A stretch of 64,000 nt of DNA, from NCBI RefSeq assembly GCF_004361815.1, contig NZ_SNWA01000002.1, positions 186,001 to 250,000 on the forward strand, given 5' to 3'. Shown here in pieces: positions 55,117-64,000 of this stretch (positions are counted from its first letter, which is position 1; each line of letters opens with the position of its first letter). A model generated the notes under the pieces. That model did not search any database and was not told where the DNA came from. It saw only the letters and a list, made by a program, of their open reading frames with translations. This DNA comes from Paraburkholderia sp. BL10I2N1 (GTDB lineage Bacteria; Pseudomonadota; Gammaproteobacteria; Burkholderiales; Burkholderiaceae). The position numbers and the translations under genes are program-made.

Positions 55117-56425
55117 CTGAGCCCTCGATCGTTCTCGGGAAGACAGGAACCGTCGCAAGCACGGCACGAACGGTGTCTGCAGCATGCCACCCTGTCATCC
55201 GTCGACGAACCTCGCAAGGAACCTTCGCTGCCGACAGCCGGGCGGACCGATTGCTGCGATGAAGCATAGTGTGAAGTAGACGCCAGGGTCAAGACAGACT
55301 CTTGTAACGAGATGTGAATCGATTTAATACGGACTGCGAAGTGAAGCATACGAGTGTACCTACGCCGGCCGGCCTTGCGCCACGCACCTTGATCTGGCCG
55401 TCTGATTGATGGTCTTCGCGGTGCGAAGGAATTCGCCCTCCATCATCCTTCCATCGGCTAGCGCGTGGTGATTATGCATGGCTGTTCACTATGAGTTGCT
55501 GCCGCACGTTGATAAGTATGAACTTTCGCCGCCATGGAGCTGAAATCGTTTTCGGTGTAAAGGCGCCTCAAGTCAGCCTTGTGCAAGTTTAGTCCGTGTA
55601 GTTGCGCCTAAACGGACTCATCGAGATAGGAACTAAGCACGGTGGCCGATATCTTCAGAACAAACCCGGTCATGCAGGGATATGATCCTCTTATCGCGCG
55701 GTCGTTAGAAAGACGCCTGGACGCAGCCAACCCGGCGCCCGGCATTCGCGAGGTGTTGATAGGCGGCAAACCCAACGCGCAGGCAAGTGCGGGGGACTAC
55801 AAAGAATCGCGAGCACCGCCCGCACAAAAATTAATTTTGTTCATTATCTTTTCCACTTTTTTCCTGCTACTTTGCCTCTACCGTGCGGGACCGTCGGCTG
55901 CAAAGTGGCCCGATACACGGTGATTGTCGTGATGTCTGCCCCACGGGGCCCGCGCGGCAATGCAGGTTTGCCGTGACACCCCGCATGCGGAAGTTTGCCT
56001 TCCGTGCGTCGGCGAGCGCTACGGTCGCCCGCAGAAGGGCAGAGCCATGACGACGTGAACATGATGTCCATTTCTCAGTCGACGTGCAGGCGGTGTCTCA
56101 ATGATGAACACCCGCCCCGCCCTCAGGCCTGTCATTCCCGAAAACTCGAAGTTGGTGATTCCGTTGCTCGTTTGGGCAATCCACCTCACTCTGGCATTCT
56201 TGACCGTGTTGTCAGTCTGAAGCGACGCTTGGGGAGCGGACAGTCAGGCGCGGTGGCCGTTCTGCACGGCACCGTCGATTGCCGCCGATAACATTCGTTA
56301 TCGCGGCATGACCGCTCCAAGATACAACCGCCACTTGCGTCCTTGAGTTGATCGTCGCGTAGCAAACTCTAGCCCGTCGGCTTTTGTGAACTGCCGTAAA
56401 CACACCGCTGCGAGTAACGAACACA
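55117..56425. other. Long intergenic region, possible small gene
   Basis: About 1.3 kb, AT-richer than average around 55280-55660 and 55810-55870. A GTG-started frame at 55642-55923 (93 codons) has a hydrophobic segment (LILFIIFSTFFLLLCLY) near its end and could encode a small membrane protein, but it has no recognisable homology. The promoter of the ligase operon must lie near 55117-55300. I see no tRNA or repeat. Confidence 0.4.
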
Positions 56426-56866
56426 CTATTCCCCCGGCGGCAACAGTGCCAAAAGGAGGCGCCGCAACTCCAAACATTCGACCGCCGTCAGCCTCGCAGT
56501 GAGAATGCGCTCGACCTCCTCAACACGTGGACGCAACGTCGCAAGTTGCTTCTTGCCGACGGGAGTCAGGAACAGCACATAGCTACGCTTGTCGCCGGGA
56601 TCGTCCGAGCGCTCGATCAAACCATTGCGCACCATGCGCGCGACGAGATCGGCGATTGTCGAACGGTCCACGTCGAGTTCATCGCCAAGTTGTCGTTGAT
56701 TGACGCCGGGCGTTCTCTGCAAGATTTCGAGCGCCGCGTACTGGACGCTCGTGATCTCGGCGGAGACTTCGCTGAGCCATACCGCTACGTGGCGCTGTTG
56801 GGCGCGGCGTACCAGGCTGCCCGTGAATTTGGAAGGCGCCTCGGCGTCGTTATTTTTGGTCGGCAA
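56426..56866 (-). CDS. mobR: MarR-family regulator, probable MobR
   Basis: This 146-residue MarR protein has a winged helix-turn-helix (NQRQLGDELDVDRSTIADLVARMVRNGLIERSDDPGDKRSYVLFLTPVGKKQL). It follows mobA by 3 bases on the same strand. In Comamonas a MarR-type protein, MobR, represses mobA and is relieved by 3-hydroxybenzoate; the same relationship is likely here though the gene order may differ. It may bind the palindrome at 58825. Name given on context. Confidence 0.82.
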   Translation of the reverse strand: MPTKNNDAEAPSKFTGSLVRRAQQRHVAVWLSEVSAEITSVQYAALEILQRTPGVNQRQLGDELDVDRSTIADLVARMVRNGLIERSDDPGDKRSYVLFLTPVGKKQLATLRPRVEEVERILTARLTAVECLELRRLLLALLPPGE

Positions 56867-56869
56867 GTT

Positions 56870-58783
56870 CTAGGCTTTTGGCGAAGGTGTGTTCGTTCGG
56901 AAAATGGGCCGCAAAAACGCATTCAATTCGGCGTAGGCGTCCAACGGAAGTACATGCGCGACGTACTGGTCCGGACGGACCACGACAAGCGCGCCCCGTT
57001 CGCGGTCGATACCGCGCACATTGAAGATATCAGTTGACGCGTCGCTCGTAAATGCCTTCTCGTAGTCGATAAGGCCGTAGCGTCCCTTGCGCGGCAGCAA
57101 CAACGCGTGCAGATCCTCAAGTCGCACTTCGCGATGAGGCTGCTGCAACACTGCGCGCAGATCGAAGACGCTATCCGCATCGGCGTCTTCTGGCGTGATG
57201 AGATGCAAGACAGAATCGGGCGACGTAGTGAGATGTTCGCACAGCGCATTGAGCGCGCTTCCGCTCGCGTCCGATAAAGCGTACAAGCGCCAGCGACCGT
57301 CGGCGCGTGCAGCGTGGCCGAGTTGCATCGGCTTTGCATCGGCGAGACGAATGACGGGCGAGGAATGAAAGCGCGAGCCGATGGTGAAGCCGCTCGCAAG
57401 CGATTGATACGTCGATTCGCCCGTCAACGCGCCCGGCCGATATCGCGTCGCGACGCCTGCCGTATAGCGGCCCGCGCGCACGAAGTAAGCCTGAAGCTCG
57501 GCGGGATCGACACCGCCTGCTTCGGGGCGATTGGGATCTTTCGGCGGCGCGGCCATCATCGCGGACCATTCCTTGTCGAAGTCGATCAACTCTTGCGCGA
57601 TCGGCTGGCGTTCATCGGAATATGTGCGTAACAGGTCGATGTCGCCAAGTCCTTGCAGGACCGTGCCGAGCTTCCAGCCGAGATTGAAGCCGTCCTGCAT
57701 CGAAACGTTCATGCCCTGACCCGCTTTCGCGCTATGCGTATGACAGGCATCGCCGGCGATGAACACGCGTGGCTCGCGAGATGTTCCGTCGGCGGCGATA
57801 GCGTCGTCGAAGCGATCGGTCAAACGCTGTCCCACTTCATAAACCGAGAACCACGCGATCTCTTTCACGTCGAGCGAATAAGGATGCAGAATCCGTTGCG
57901 CGGTCTGAATGATGCGCTCGACCGTGATCTGCTTGATGGTGTCGCGATTCTCAGGCGTGACTTCGCCAAGATCGACGTAAAAGCGCACGAGATGGCCGCC
58001 TTCGCGCGGAATGATGAGCAGATTGCCCTTGCTCGCAGACTGAATCGCAGCCTTCAGCCGAATATCCGGAAAGTCGGTGACGGCGAGCGCATCCATCACG
58101 CCCCATGCATGATTGGCCGCATCGCCGCGCAGCGTTTGACCGATGGCAGTGCGCACGCGACTGCGCGCGCCATCGCAGCCCACGACATAGCGCGCCCGCA
58201 CGACAACCTTTTCATCGAGCCGCGCTGCATCCGTGCGGCGTAACGTGACGCGCACCGGATACTCGCCCGCATTATCGCGTTGCACGTCCACGACTTCGAG
58301 ATCGTAGTCGGGCTCGAGCCGTTGCGCGGAACGGCGCATCACATCGAGCAGATAGTCCTGCACGCGCGCCTGATTGACGATGACGTGCGGAAACTCGGAC
58401 ATGCCTGTTTCGGTATCCTGAACACGCCCGGTACGCTTGATCGCGCCGCGATCGTTTGCATCGGGTCGCCAGAAGACTGTCTCGTTGACCCAATAGGCTT
58501 CGCGCAACAAGCGATCGCTGAGGCCGAATGCATTGAACATCTCGACGGTCCGGCACGCGACGCCATCCGCCTGCCCCATCAGCAACGGGCCCGAGCGACG
58601 CTCGACGATACGCGTCGTGATCGACGGAAACTGCGACAGCTGAGCCGCAAGCACGAGCCCGGCCGGACCGCTTCCGACGATGAGCGCATCGACCGTATCG
58701 GGCATTTCGATGCGAGGCGCGCCATCGGCAGCTGGCTCGATCATCGGGTCCCCGACGCGGAAACCGTTGAGATGAAATTGCAT
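56870..58783 (-). CDS. mobA: 3-hydroxybenzoate 4-monooxygenase
   Basis: This 637-residue flavin hydroxylase has FAD motif ALIVGSGPAGLVLAAQL, the mid motif VVGCDGARSRVR, and the second FAD motif RVFIAGDACHTHSAKAGQGMNVSMQDGFNLGWKL. A C-terminal thioredoxin-like domain ends VVVRPDQYVAHVLPL. Start MQFHLNGFRVGDP, length and many blocks match MobA of Comamonas, which turns 3-hydroxybenzoate into protocatechuate using NADPH and O2. GGAGGAAG precedes the ATG at 58783. No ring-cleavage genes are adjacent, so protocatechuate must be handled elsewhere. Phenol 2-monooxygenase-like substrates are the alternative. Confidence 0.92.
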   Translation of the reverse strand: MQFHLNGFRVGDPMIEPAADGAPRIEMPDTVDALIVGSGPAGLVLAAQLSQFPSITTRIVERRSGPLLMGQADGVACRTVEMFNAFGLSDRLLREAYWVNETVFWRPDANDRGAIKRTGRVQDTETGMSEFPHVIVNQARVQDYLLDVMRRSAQRLEPDYDLEVVDVQRDNAGEYPVRVTLRRTDAARLDEKVVVRARYVVGCDGARSRVRTAIGQTLRGDAANHAWGVMDALAVTDFPDIRLKAAIQSASKGNLLIIPREGGHLVRFYVDLGEVTPENRDTIKQITVERIIQTAQRILHPYSLDVKEIAWFSVYEVGQRLTDRFDDAIAADGTSREPRVFIAGDACHTHSAKAGQGMNVSMQDGFNLGWKLGTVLQGLGDIDLLRTYSDERQPIAQELIDFDKEWSAMMAAPPKDPNRPEAGGVDPAELQAYFVRAGRYTAGVATRYRPGALTGESTYQSLASGFTIGSRFHSSPVIRLADAKPMQLGHAARADGRWRLYALSDASGSALNALCEHLTTSPDSVLHLITPEDADADSVFDLRAVLQQPHREVRLEDLHALLLPRKGRYGLIDYEKAFTSDASTDIFNVRGIDRERGALVVVRPDQYVAHVLPLDAYAELNAFLRPIFRTNTPSPKA

Positions 58784-58824
58784 GATGTCTTCCTCCAATC
58801 AGTATCGAACACCTTGGTGATGAA

Positions 58825-58837
58825 TATACTCCGTATA
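58825..58837. promoter_or_regulatory. Palindrome in mobA promoter, candidate MarR/MobR operator
   Basis: TATAC-TCC-GTATA is a perfect palindrome with a 3-base centre, about 42 bases upstream of the mobA start. Size and symmetry suit a MarR dimer. On the minus strand it overlaps TATATT, a possible -10 box. Confidence 0.55.
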
Positions 58838-58885
58838 CCAACTATTTAAAAGCACTTCATGTCGTCATGGATGTTTACCCTGATC

Positions 58886-59021
58886 TCAGGATGCGCTTTG
58901 CGAATCTCCGTCGATCGGGATCATTTGCCCGGAAATGGAACGCCCGGCGTCGGACGCCAGAAAGACAGCGAGCGCCGCAATGTCCGCCGGATCGACGAAA
59001 TGCTTGATAGCAACTGTCTTG
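58886..59021 (-). pseudogene. 3' fragment of an SDR-family oxidoreductase
   Basis: The minus-strand reading VAIKHFVDPADIAALAVF, then LASDAGRSISGQMIPIDGD, ends at a stop at 58888-58886. It is the classical C-terminus of short-chain dehydrogenases. Only about 43 codons remain; upstream it meets the IS110 fragment, whose insertion or recombination removed the Rossmann and YxxxK parts. Confidence 0.75.
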
Positions 59022-59025
59022 AAGA

Positions 59026-60445
<1,420 letters not shown>

Positions 60446-60450
<5 letters not shown>

Positions 60451-61123
60451 ACATGCCACCGCCAGTTTCGGTCAGCACTATGTGATGCCCGCAGTCCTGC
60501 GCTACCAGGAGCTGTTTCCGCACGTCTCCGTCGAATTGACGCTTTCACAGCACGTTCCCGACCTGATCGAAGAAGGCTACGACGTGTCGATTCAACTGGG
60601 CGCGACTGAATTGCCGGACTCCGGACTCGTGTCTGTCCCGGTCGCGAAGACCTGTAACATTTTGTGCGCGTCGCCTTCGTATCTCACCCGGCATGGCATC
60701 CCTTCCACGGTGGCCGACCTCGCCGCTCACACCTGCATGCGCACCAGTAGTCCGGTATTCCCGCAAAGTCGATGGAATCTGGATGGTCCTCATGGCACGG
60801 AAACCTTTGAGCTTCCTCCGTCGCCCTTTCAGGTCAACGTAGCGGAAGCCATGGCGCTTGCATTGCGCGACGGCCGAGGCATTGGCGCGCTGCCGCTATG
60901 GACTGCGATGCCGTGGCTGCGCAACGGCACTCTGCTACGCGTACTGCCGACACATCGCATGAATGAGACTCACATTCGCGTTCTTTACGTATCTCGCGAG
61001 TATCTAGATGCGAAGATCAGAAGCTGGGTAGATTTTCTGCGAGACTTCATTCCACAAACGCTCGATGACAGCGATATGGCGCCAACCGCGTCCGTGCTTG
61101 CTGACGCAGATCTGACGATGTGA
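60446..61123 (+). pseudogene. LysR regulator effector domain, N-terminus lost
   Basis: About 225 codons encode only the LysR substrate-binding domain: VHATASFGQHYVMPAVLRYQ, VSVELTLSQHVPDLIEEGYDVSIQLG, ALRDGRGIGALPLW and the end YLDAKIRSWVDFLRDFIP. The helix-turn-helix half is missing because the ISL3 remnant joins it at about 60446. It cannot bind DNA as it stands. Confidence 0.85.
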
Positions 61124-61440
61124 CGCAGACTACCCCGTCTGTGATGCATACGACGCCGCGAGCGGACCGTTAACGGGCTGTCTCGAATCACAAAATAAAT
61201 GTTATGCATAAGTGTGTGCCCCGTCGTCGGCACGATCGTTGGCCAATGACCGTTGTATGACCGAAAGCAGCCCGTTATCCGGACCAGCTACCGAGAGACC
61301 GCTATATTGGGTCGTCTGGCGACGTTCGTCCGTCGCTAACGTGCTTTATTTTCCGTTTTCTGAAGCGCCCCCATCAAGAAGGGATCATCGGGCTTTACGC
61401 GTCGAAAGCGGCCGCCGCGCGGCATCTAAGCTGGCCGGGA
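61124..61440. other. Intergenic region
   Basis: About 317 bases between the lysR fragment and the tautomerase remnant. It contains a 10-base palindrome TTATGCATAA at 61202-61211 with no assigned role, and no supported gene. Confidence 0.4.
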
Positions 61441-61833
61441 TCACGTCAGTTCCTTGGTAATGAACTGCGCGCGCCCCCTGCCGAAAGACCAGTCAGCGTC
61501 GTCGTTCTCGACAATCGAAACGATCACGTCGTCCGGCGAGATGCCACACTGCGTTTGCAGGTTCTCGACGAGCAACCGGTAGAACTCAATTTTCTGCGCT
61601 TCGGGGCGCTTCCGGCTCACCGCCGTCAGCAATACGACGTGTTTTGAACGCCTGTAGCCGAGCCCCGTATCCTCTAAGACCAATTCGCTAGGGCGATGCT
61701 GCGTGACGCATTGGTATCGGTCGGAAACCGGTACATTGAAGGCCTGCACCATCGCCTCGTGCGTTGCGTCGGGAAGGTTGCGCACCTGTTCGTCGGTGCG
61801 GCCCTAGATGAGGTCGAATTTCAGCATCGGCAT
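61441..61833 (-). pseudogene. Tautomerase-superfamily gene with amber at codon 10
   Basis: From an ATG at 61833 with AAGGAG upstream the frame reads MPMLKFDLI, then TAG at 61806-61804, then GRTDEQVRNLPDATHEAMV in the same frame and continues to the stop at 61441 with SELVLEDTGLG and DADWSFGRGRAQF, as in small tautomerase-family proteins (about 130 residues). The only defect is the amber. Re-initiation at GTG (61785) would drop the catalytic N-terminal proline. A sequence error or recent mutation are both possible. Confidence 0.78.
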
Positions 61834-62044
61834 GGGAATTTCTCCTTGGAAAAGACAGCTTCACGGCGGCACCCCGGCATCGGGACACGCCCGGTGTGCC
61901 GTGTTTCGGGAACAATGCCTACGAGAAGGTCGACTGATCTGTCAATACCGCATCACGAGCGGCTGACCGCATCGCTTGTCGTCGGCTCCCGTTGCGTCGC
62001 GCGTACGATCGAAGCAAATTTGCACGCAGGGTTATCACGCTCAA

Positions 62045-62662
62045 TCAAAGCAACGTCGCCAGTTGATGAAGCTCGGCAACCACCATCGTGAATATCAGCT
62101 TTGCCGCGTCATTATTCGCGTAGCAATGGGGTGCATCTGTCTTCGCCGCTGCCGACGAACCGGCAGAGACGGCGAGCTCCGCATCCCCTACCGTCATCGT
62201 GAGTCGCCCATGCTCCACATGAAATAGCTCGAACGTTCCCTGCGGATGTCCGGGCGACTCAAACCGCTCTCCAGGCTGCATTTCCCAGCGCCACAATTCA
62301 ATCATGTTCGGCCCGCTCGTGCCTGCAAGCAGACGCGCCGACCCGCCCTTGGGGCCGGTCCACAAAGTCGGGATGTCCGTGTCCGCAATCAGACGCATCG
62401 ACGGCGCACTAGCTACGTCGACGATGTCCGCCACCGACACACCCAACGCCGCCGAAATCCTGCACAGGATCGCAATGCTTGGATTGGCAGCGCATTTCTC
62501 AATCTCGACCAGCATGCCTTTGCTAACGCCAGCGCGCCGCGAAAGCTCATCGAGCGAGAGCTTGCGCTCCTTTCGGTACCCTTTGATCCGGGCGGCAACC
62601 GCCGCACTGACGGCCTCGACGTTTGCTCCCGAGGCGGTCGATATATTGACTTTTTTGGTCAT
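62045..62662 (-). CDS. XRE-family regulator with cupin sensor domain
   Basis: This 205-residue protein has an N-terminal XRE helix-turn-helix (IKGYRKERKLSLDELSRRAGVSKGMLVEIEKCAANPSIAILCRISAALGVS) and a C-terminal cupin (PGERFESPGHPQGTFELFHVEHGRLTM). It regulates genes in response to a small ligand; typical targets are amino-acid or polyamine genes nearby, but the adjoining genes here are remnants. It is preceded by TATAAT very close to the start. It ends just upstream (200 bases) of the tautomerase remnant. Confidence 0.9.
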   Translation of the reverse strand: MTKKVNISTASGANVEAVSAAVAARIKGYRKERKLSLDELSRRAGVSKGMLVEIEKCAANPSIAILCRISAALGVSVADIVDVASAPSMRLIADTDIPTLWTGPKGGSARLLAGTSGPNMIELWRWEMQPGERFESPGHPQGTFELFHVEHGRLTMTVGDAELAVSAGSSAAAKTDAPHCYANNDAAKLIFTMVVAELHQLATLL

Positions 62663-62670
62663 TGGTCGGC

Positions 62671-62676
62671 ATTATA
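62671..62676 (-). promoter_or_regulatory. Possible -10 box just before the XRE gene start
   Basis: On the minus strand a perfect TATAAT ends 8 bases upstream of the ATG at 62662, so a transcript from it would begin within a few bases of the start codon (leaderless or nearly so). There is no clear -35 box at 17 bases and no ribosome site before the ATG. Confidence 0.35.
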
Positions 62677-62733
62677 GGACGAGATAGTCACTGGTGCAGT
62701 TTCCAATGTTCAGAGTGTCCGCGCCGAATGAAT

Positions 62734-62765
62734 TTTGAGCCACCGCGCCGACCGAGCTTTGAGCC
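62734..62765. repeat. Direct repeats near the IS21 end
   Basis: TTTGAGCC occurs at 62734-62741 and again at 62758-62765, 24 bases apart, between istB and the XRE gene. Multiple subterminal repeats of this sort are transposase binding sites in IS21 elements. Confidence 0.55.
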
Positions 62766-62914
62766 GGGGTGGAGACCGGTCCGAAGCAGGACCGGTTGTG
62801 GATAAGTGTATGGGTTTGCGGAGTGCTTGTCCTCCTTCGTGTGAGGATGTATTGCGCAGTGGAAGCTGCGAAGGGCGTAGCCCGTAGCGGCTTCCACTGC
62901 GCGGCAAGCGACGA

Positions 62915-63715
62915 TCAGGCTGATTCGTTCGCGCTCGCACCGTCGGCTCTGCGCACCGCTTCACGCGAGCGGATACGCTTCTTTGCACTGGCGCTGCTAT
63001 GGCGGAAACGGTAGCTTTCGTTGCCGGTTTCCACGATGTGGCAGTGATGCGTCAGCCGGTCCAGCAATGCCGTGGTCATCTTCGCGTCGCCGAACACACT
63101 GGACCATTCGGCGAAGTCCAGATTCGTTGTGACCGCAACGCTTGTATGCTCGTACAGGCGACTCAGCAGGTGGAATAGCAACGCCCCGCCGGCCTGGCTG
63201 AAGGGCAGATATCCGAGTTCGTCCAGAATGACCAGGTCGAGGCGCAGCAGGCTCGCCGCGATCCTCCCGGCGCGTCCCTGCGCCTTCTCCTGCTCCAGTG
63301 CGTTGGCCAGATCCACGGTCGAGTAGAAGCGCACCCGCTTGCCGTGGTGCATGATGCCGGACACGCCGATGGCGGTCGCCAGATGCGTTTTGCCCGAGCC
63401 CGGTCCCCCGACCAGAACCAGGTTGTGCGCGCCCTCGGTGAACGTCATGCTGGCCAGTTGCGTGACGAGCTGCCGATCGACCGGCGAGCCATCGAAGTCA
63501 AAGCCGGCGATGTCGCGATGCACCGGGAACTTCGCCGCGTTCATCTGGTGGCTGACCGAACGCACGGCCCGATCCGCGACCTCGGCCTGCAACAGCCGTT
63601 CGAGCAGCCATTGCGAAGACGCCGCGTCGACATTCACCTGCTCGAGCAGTTCGGCCCAGCCGGCAGCCATGCCGTGCAGCCGCAAGTGTTTGAGTTCGAC
63701 GATCAGATCACGCAT
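62915..63715 (-). CDS. istB: IS21 helper ATPase IstB
   Basis: This 266-residue AAA+ ATPase has Walker [12 protein letters not shown], Walker [13 protein letters not shown], and the IstB pattern [47 protein letters not shown]. It assembles on DNA and helps IstA choose and cut the target. The ATG at 63715 overlaps the istA stop by 8 bases. Intact and full length. Confidence 0.95.
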   Translation of the reverse strand: MRDLIVELKHLRLHGMAAGWAELLEQVNVDAASSQWLLERLLQAEVADRAVRSVSHQMNAAKFPVHRDIAGFDFDGSPVDRQLVTQLASMTFTEGAHNLVLVGGPGSGKTHLATAIGVSGIMHHGKRVRFYSTVDLANALEQEKAQGRAGRIAASLLRLDLVILDELGYLPFSQAGGALLFHLLSRLYEHTSVAVTTNLDFAEWSSVFGDAKMTTALLDRLTHHCHIVETGNESYRFRHSSASAKKRIRSREAVRRADGASANESA

Positions 63716-64000
63716 GACCGGCCTCCGGCTGTTGCAGCGCCGGGCGCAGCCCGTCGTAGCGCGATGTGTCAGCCAGCGGCGGTGTCGTCAGTTGTAGCGC
63801 AGTTTCGATCTTCGGCGGCATCTGCACGCTGCGCATGCGCGACAGCACGTTCACCACATGCTCGACGCTCACGCGCCCGGAGGGCGGCGCCTGCTCCAAT
63901 GCAAGCTCGACTGCAACCACTATGGCATCCAGACCGCGTTCCGGGACCAGCGCCAGAACCTTCGCCATTACCCGGTCACCACCTGGCTCGCGTAGTAACG
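63708..64000 (-). CDS. istA: IS21 transposase IstA, C-terminal part
   Basis: The last 97 codons are in the window: [48 protein letters not shown] and a tail ending EAGHA. The frame is open to the window edge, so the DDE catalytic core lies beyond 64000. It overlaps istB, as normal for IS21. Confidence 0.88.
   Translation of the reverse strand, partial: LLREPGGDRVMAKVLALVPERGLDAIVVAVELALEQAPPSGRVSVEHVVNVLSRMRSVQMPPKIETALQLTTPPLADTSRYDGLRPALQQPEAGHA

Larger units (their letters stand above)
62704..64000 (-). mobile_element. IS21-family element, one end inside window
   Basis: The element contains istB and the 3' part of istA, both on the minus strand, and runs off the right edge of the window. 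Its end lies in the 62700-62780 region, which holds the repeated TTTGAGCC motifs typical of IS21 termini; the exact terminal base is not certain. It is unbroken as far as seen, so it may be active. Confidence 0.8.

Overview
The window is high-GC DNA that reads as a Burkholderiaceae chromosome or megaplasmid, most like Paraburkholderia or Caballeronia. The reasons are the codon use, the dense LysR/AraC/DeoR regulators, a Comamonas-type 3-hydroxybenzoate hydroxylase, an ECF42 sigma factor with its DGPF partner, and IS21, IS110, ISL3 and IS6-type insertion sequence pieces. Species assignment is inference. I saw no tRNA or rRNA gene, CRISPR array, prophage or replication origin.

0-20 kb is metabolic and regulatory. 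It holds the end of a LysM/FecR protein coupled to an OmpR-type response regulator; a DeoR regulator divergent from a sarcosine/dimethylglycine-dehydrogenase-like flavoprotein; an AraC regulator divergent from an NmrA-like reductase; neighbouring S10 and S53 peptidases; a 19-cysteine copper-storage-like protein; a complete yfiR-yfiN-yfiB cyclic-di-GMP operon; and a methyltransferase with two membrane proteins, divergent from a LysR gene. At 19.2-20.1 kb a gene of unknown function is broken by two frameshifts, both at homopolymer runs.

20.7-28.0 kb is a tight five-gene minus-strand operon: a small-subunit-like protein with an apparent glycogen-binding module, a GMC flavoprotein, two related cupin proteins and a GH13 branching-enzyme-like hydrolase. 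I do not recognise it as a described pathway and rate it the best candidate for a new system.

28-44 kb carries a zinc-ribbon/class III cyclase/ATPase/TPR protein, small secreted proteins including a CHRD protein, a cytochrome b561, FIST and PEBP proteins, a three-gene pyruvate dehydrogenase operon without E3, a thioesterase, and a sucA gene without sucB.

44-51 kb has an HMA-like small protein, the ECF42 sigma/DGPF pair, then a decayed stretch with fragments of an NRAMP transporter, a frameshifted CbbR-like lysR, a pyruvate-oxidase start and an IS6-like remnant. Next to this is an AT-richer gene pair of unknown role.

51-59 kb holds an adenylation ligase/acyl carrier/double-hydrolase operon with unusual nucleophile elbows, and mobA with a MarR regulator (3-hydroxybenzoate to protocatechuate). 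58.9-64 kb is an insertion-sequence mosaic: SDR, IS110, ISL3 and LysR pieces, a tautomerase with an amber codon, an XRE-cupin regulator, and the end of an IS21 element (istB, partial istA) running off the window.
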